From assembly GCA_027621335.1 (NCBI GenBank), contig JAQCAN010000025.1, positions 1-16,788 of the forward strand: a stretch of DNA of 16,788 bases, in the 5' to 3' direction. The notes under the pieces were generated by a model that saw nothing but the letters and a program-made list of their open reading frames with translations, was not told the DNA's origin and ran no database searches. This document shows, one piece after another, positions 13,767 to 16,788 of this stretch. Position 1 is the first letter of the stretch; every line of letters starts with the position of its first letter. Position numbers and translations under genes: made by a program. This DNA is from Bacteroidota bacterium. GTDB lineage: Bacteria; Bacteroidota; Bacteroidia; Flavobacteriales_D; JABDKJ01.

Positions 13767-15542
13767 TTACTCCTTGACCATCTGTGAGGTCGAAAGGATG
13801 CTGCCATCGGCCACCAAGTTCATGATATATGTGCCTGATGTCAATAGCCCAAGATCGATGACGCTGATATTCCCAACGAGCCTCTGCATTGCTACCTGCT
13901 TTCCGCTGATATCGAACACCTCTAAAACCAGGTCCTTCCCAATCAAGGAGCTTAGGTCCTCAATCTGGATCAAAGCTGTATTCACTACTGGATTTGGAGT
14001 GACACTGAAGCTGAATGCATTTGCCGATTCTTCGCTCAATCCTGTGATCGGACCTGAGCCTTCAGTGATCTGTAAGGTCTGATCGGCCTCCACATTGTAG
14101 AAATTGTCCTCTGTTCCTGACGGCCAGTGTATGGTCACTTGGTCGATCATGGTCTCAGCACCCAACCCGAAGTGCTGAGTGAAGGTGTTATTGATGCCGT
14201 AGCTCTCTCCAGCCTTGACATCCCTGATCTGCACACCCCATGGGCCGTAGATCTCCACTCGGGCTCCAACGCCATTGATGTTGGAATCCACACCTTCCAA
14301 GAGGACCTTGATGTAGTGGTTATCATTGCCATCATTCAGATAGACACGGTCTTCCCAACTCTCATTGCCCCAGCCTCCGTAGCCATTGGCAGTCACGTAG
14401 AGATCTATGAATCCATCGTTGTTCAGGTCGCCAAGGGCATAGCTGTTGGTGGGGAAGTTGCCCATGAGGTTATCGAAGATGGTGAAGGTGCCATCCCCGT
14501 CATTCATTACCAGCTTATGGTCGCCATTGCCCATGGTGATGATGTCTATGAGTCCATCGTTGTTGAAATCGGCCCAGGTGCTCTGAATGACCAAGTGGTC
14601 GATGAGACCATCGATCTCTGCATCCTCGGTCACTTCTTCGAAATAGCCCGTGCCATCGTTCTCGAGGAGTTGGCTGAATGCGTCATGGTTTCCAACGAAG
14701 AGGTCCAAGTCCCCATCATTATCATAATCTCCGAAATCCGCAGACCAGGATTGCCAGCCGATGGCCACACCTCTCTCAGCTCCTTCGCTCGTCCATGTTC
14801 CATCGCCATTGTTCATGAACAGGAGATTGATGCGTCTTGGGTCATCATAGTTGCTCACCCCTTGACGGCATTTGGCGATGTACAGATCACAGAAGCCATT
14901 GTTATCCACGTCCATGAAGCAAGAGCCATAATTCCCAGAGTCATCTGAAGGTTGGTCGGTTTCAGGCACCAGTCCAGAAGGAAGTTCTTCAAAATTACCT
15001 CCGCCCATATTGGTGAGAATCTGACTGACGTCCACGTCATCACAGATAAAGATGTCCAGCAGGCCGTCATTGTCGATATCTAGATTCGACATGCTTTGCA
15101 CATAGATTTCATCATCTAGATAATTCAGCTCTGTATAGTCACTATTGTCTCCATTGGACATGAAGACATAGACACCGTTATAAAACCCTCCTGTGCTCAG
15201 GTCATTGCGCCCGTTCTGGTCATAATCCCCGATGGAGAGTCCCCATGAATCCGCGGAGCCCGTTCCGGCCACATCCATCGCTCCGACTAGATACTCCGTG
15301 AAGGTCTCGCCTGCGTTTCCTTGAACGGCCACATAGATGTTCTGGATGGTATTAGGCCCTAGATCCACACTTTGCATACGGATGATATCGTCCAATCCAT
15401 CCCCGGTCATATCGGCCACTCCCACGGCATGGTCACTCGTTTTGCCCGAGGGGAGTAAGACGAACCCATCGCTAAAAGAAGGGTTCTGACTTTGAAGGGT
15501 CAATGAGATGAGGAAGAGGCATAATAAGGAAAGGTATTTCAT
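13767..15542 (-). CDS. Secreted FG-GAP/VCBS repeat protein with ASPIC/UnbV and T9SS sorting domains
   Basis: Encodes 591 residues from ATG 15542; an upstream ATG at 15575 would place the start inside the promoter and spoil the signal peptide MKYLSLLCLFLISLTLQSQ. At least seven calcium-binding FG-GAP/VCBS motifs are seen, among them DMTGDGLDDI, DIDNDGLLDIF, DVDNNGFCDLY, DYDNDGDLDLF, DFNNDGLIDII and DLNNDGFIDLY, between residues 44 and 382, consistent with a beta-propeller. Residues about 422-493 are an ASPIC/UnbV domain (INGVGARVEIYG, then IDQVTIHWPSG). The C-terminus from about 511 (SFSVTPNPVVNTALIQI...VFDISGKQVAMQ...LTSGTYIMNLVADG) is a T9SS type A sorting domain. The protein would be exported through the outer membrane and act as a surface or secreted binding protein. 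No catalytic motif is seen. It is convergent with the lamin-tail protein gene. Confidence 0.94.
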   Translation of the reverse strand: MKYLSLLCLFLISLTLQSQNPSFSDGFVLLPSGKTSDHAVGVADMTGDGLDDIIRMQSVDLGPNTIQNIYVAVQGNAGETFTEYLVGAMDVAGTGSADSWGLSIGDYDQNGRNDLSTGGFYNGVYVFMSNGDNSDYTELNYLDDEIYVQSMSNLDIDNDGLLDIFICDDVDVSQILTNMGGGNFEELPSGLVPETDQPSDDSGNYGSCFMDVDNNGFCDLYIAKCRQGVSNYDDPRRINLLFMNNGDGTWTSEGAERGVAIGWQSWSADFGDYDNDGDLDLFVGNHDAFSQLLENDGTGYFEEVTEDAEIDGLIDHLVIQSTWADFNNDGLIDIITMGNGDHKLVMNDGDGTFTIFDNLMGNFPTNSYALGDLNNDGFIDLYVTANGYGGWGNESWEDRVYLNDGNDNHYIKVLLEGVDSNINGVGARVEIYGPWGVQIRDVKAGESYGINNTFTQHFGLGAETMIDQVTIHWPSGTEDNFYNVEADQTLQITEGSGPITGLSEESANAFSFSVTPNPVVNTALIQIEDLSSLIGKDLVLEVFDISGKQVAMQRLVGNISVIDLGLLTSGTYIMNLVADGSILSTSQMVKE

Positions 15543-15572
15543 GCGATAAAAGCTTTTTGTGTGATGTAAGGT

Positions 15573-15603
15573 CAAAGTAAGTGCTATTTAGACATCCGTT
15601 CAA
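15573..15603 (-). promoter_or_regulatory. Candidate promoter of the FG-GAP protein gene
   Basis: On the minus strand TTACTTTG (15573-15580) matches seven of eight positions of TAnnTTTG, with TTG (15601-15603) 20 bases upstream. The leader would be about 25 bases to ATG 15542. The imperfect -7 makes this tentative. Confidence 0.35.
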
Positions 15604-15708
15604 GTTAAAGTGCGTTCTAATGATGGCCATCCTTGTTATGCTGAATGCCCCTTGGCACATTCCTTGACTATACCCAAGAAAGAAGCCTGTATAGCTTACC
15701 ACAACTGC

Positions 15709-15716
15709 TATCTTTG
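15709..15716 (+). promoter_or_regulatory. -7 promoter element of rpoN
   Basis: TATCTTTG is an exact TAnnTTTG. Transcription would start near 15722, about 25 bases before ATG 15747. No good -33 TTG is seen. The match suggests that sigma-54 is made by the primary sigma factor. Confidence 0.5.
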
Positions 15717-15746
15717 GACCTGTACCAAATACTCTGACACTTTAAA

Positions 15747-16788
15747 ATGCTCAAACAGTCCCTTCAGCAAAAACTTCTTCAGAAGCTCAGTCCGCAGCAG
15801 ATTCAACTGATGAAACTGTTGCAGGTGCCCACCATTGAGCTGGAGCAACGCATCAAGGAGGAGATAGAAGCCAACCCGGCCTTGGAGGAGGGACGGGAGG
15901 ATGAGGTGGATGAGTATGATAATGAGGAGCGCGAAGAGGGGGATGAGTCCCCGGAGGACTTCGACTTGAGTGATTACATGGATGAGGGAGATATCCCATC
16001 CTATCAGTTGAACATCAACAACAAAGGAAAAGATGATGAGGACAAACAGATTCCCTTTGCCTCTGGCACGACTTTTCAAGATCTCCTGCTAAGTCAGATC
16101 GGGCTTAAGAAACTCACTGAAAAAGAGGCCATTATAGCTGAGACCATCATTGGTAATCTGGACGATTCTGGCTACTTGCGAAGGGAATTGGAAAACATCG
16201 TGAACGACCTGGCCTTTTCGCAGAACATCATGGTGGAACAGAGGGACATCGAGAGGGTCCTTGAAGTTGTGCAGGAAATGGACCCTCCTGGTGTCGGGGC
16301 AAGGGACCTGAGGGAGTGCCTGCTACTGCAAATGAGACGTAAGGACCAATCCCATCCATCGGTAAAAATGGCCATCGAAGTGCTAGAGGATCATTTCGAG
16401 GCCTTCACCAAGAAGCACTACGACCGCATCATCAAGAAGATGGATATCACTGAGGATAACTTGAAGGATGCCGTGGATGAGGTCATCCGACTCAATCCCA
16501 AGCCAGGAAGCGTGATGATGGAGTCCAATAGGGCCATCAATCAGGTCATTCCGGATTTCACCATTACTACCCATGATGACGACTTGCAACTGAGCCTCAA
16601 CGGGAGGAATGCCCCTGAACTGAAAGTCTCCAAGACCTATCAGGAGATGTTCAAGGCCTATGCAGAGAGTAGGAAGAAGGATGCCAAGCAGAAAGAGGCC
16701 TTGCTCTTCGTTAAACAGAAGATTGATGGGGCCAAATGGTTCATTGATGCCATCATGCAGCGTCAGCAGACCCTTTTGGTGACCATGG
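15747..16788 (+). CDS. rpoN: RNA polymerase sigma-54 factor, 3' end outside window
   Basis: The first 347 codons are visible and open to the right edge. Region I is clear: MLKQSLQQKLLQKLSPQQIQ followed by LMKLLQVPTIELEQRIKEEI and EANPALEE, the glutamine- and leucine-rich activator-responsive segment of sigma-54. Region II is short and very acidic (EDEVDEYDNEEREEGDESPE). The core-binding region follows, with IGNLDDSGYL, EVVQEMDPPGVGARDLRECLLLQ and RLNPKPG, all family signatures. The start of the central domain (PDFTI, ELKVSKTYQEM, AKWFIDAIMQRQQTL) is also seen. The helix-turn-helix and the RpoN box lie beyond the window. Sigma-54 directs RNA polymerase to -24/-12 promoters and needs AAA+ activators; none is encoded in the window. 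The start is fixed by the conserved N-terminus. Confidence 0.96.
   Translation, partial: MLKQSLQQKLLQKLSPQQIQLMKLLQVPTIELEQRIKEEIEANPALEEGREDEVDEYDNEEREEGDESPEDFDLSDYMDEGDIPSYQLNINNKGKDDEDKQIPFASGTTFQDLLLSQIGLKKLTEKEAIIAETIIGNLDDSGYLRRELENIVNDLAFSQNIMVEQRDIERVLEVVQEMDPPGVGARDLRECLLLQMRRKDQSHPSVKMAIEVLEDHFEAFTKKHYDRIIKKMDITEDNLKDAVDEVIRLNPKPGSVMMESNRAINQVIPDFTITTHDDDLQLSLNGRNAPELKVSKTYQEMFKAYAESRKKDAKQKEALLFVKQKIDGAKWFIDAIMQRQQTLLVTM

Noticed and set aside
14127..14948. 273-codon plus-strand frame opposite the FG-GAP gene
   Set aside because: It is the antisense of repeated Asp/Gly/Asn codons, which read as Ile, Val and His on the other strand. The minus-strand gene has a signal peptide, calcium motifs and a sorting domain.

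Overview
The window is from a member of the Bacteroidota, most likely a free-living aquatic or marine flavobacterium-like organism. Three things point there. Two complete proteins (and probably a third, cut by the window edge) are secreted proteins, and the two complete ones end in type IX secretion (T9SS) type A sorting domains. An OmpA-family protein carries thrombospondin type 3 calcium repeats. Most genes have a TAnnTTTG element, the -7 box read by the Bacteroidota primary sigma factor, just before the start codon. Shine-Dalgarno sequences are mostly absent, with one clear exception.

Layout, left to right. 1-1427 (-): start of a secreted M43 (pappalysin-like) zinc protease, cut by the window edge. 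1582-3033 (-): an OmpA/TSP3 outer-membrane protein interrupted by one in-frame TAG codon. 3131-3838 (-): an uncharacterised two-helix membrane protein, divergent from a small 71-residue ORF (3881-4096, +). 4101-4868 (-): a protein with an N-terminal region resembling Swt1-type HEPN domains and a beta-rich C-terminus. It is divergent from an RhlE-type DEAD-box RNA helicase (4914-6194, +) across a 45-bp spacer containing a 14-bp perfect palindrome. 6191-7030 (-): a six-helix voltage-gated potassium channel ending in a zinc ribbon; its stop codon overlaps that of the helicase. 7109-9403 (-): a PlpD-like patatin phospholipase fused to an outer-membrane barrel, divergent from hisS (9506-10861, +). 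10862-11266: a 405-bp gap with no convincing gene. 11267-13708 (+): a T9SS-exported lamin-tail/Calx-beta protein, convergent with 13767-15542 (-), a T9SS-exported FG-GAP/ASPIC-UnbV protein, with a hairpin terminator between them. 15747-16788 (+): the first 347 codons of rpoN (sigma-54), cut by the right edge.

Most genes appear to be single transcription units with their own promoters. The shared theme is the cell envelope and surface: protease, OmpA, patatin barrel, ion channel and two T9SS cargo proteins. Housekeeping genes (hisS, rpoN, helicase) are scattered among them. I see no mobile element, CRISPR array, tRNA, rRNA or phage signature. The most unusual items are the amber codon inside ompA and the HEPN-like gene sharing a palindromic promoter region with the RNA helicase.
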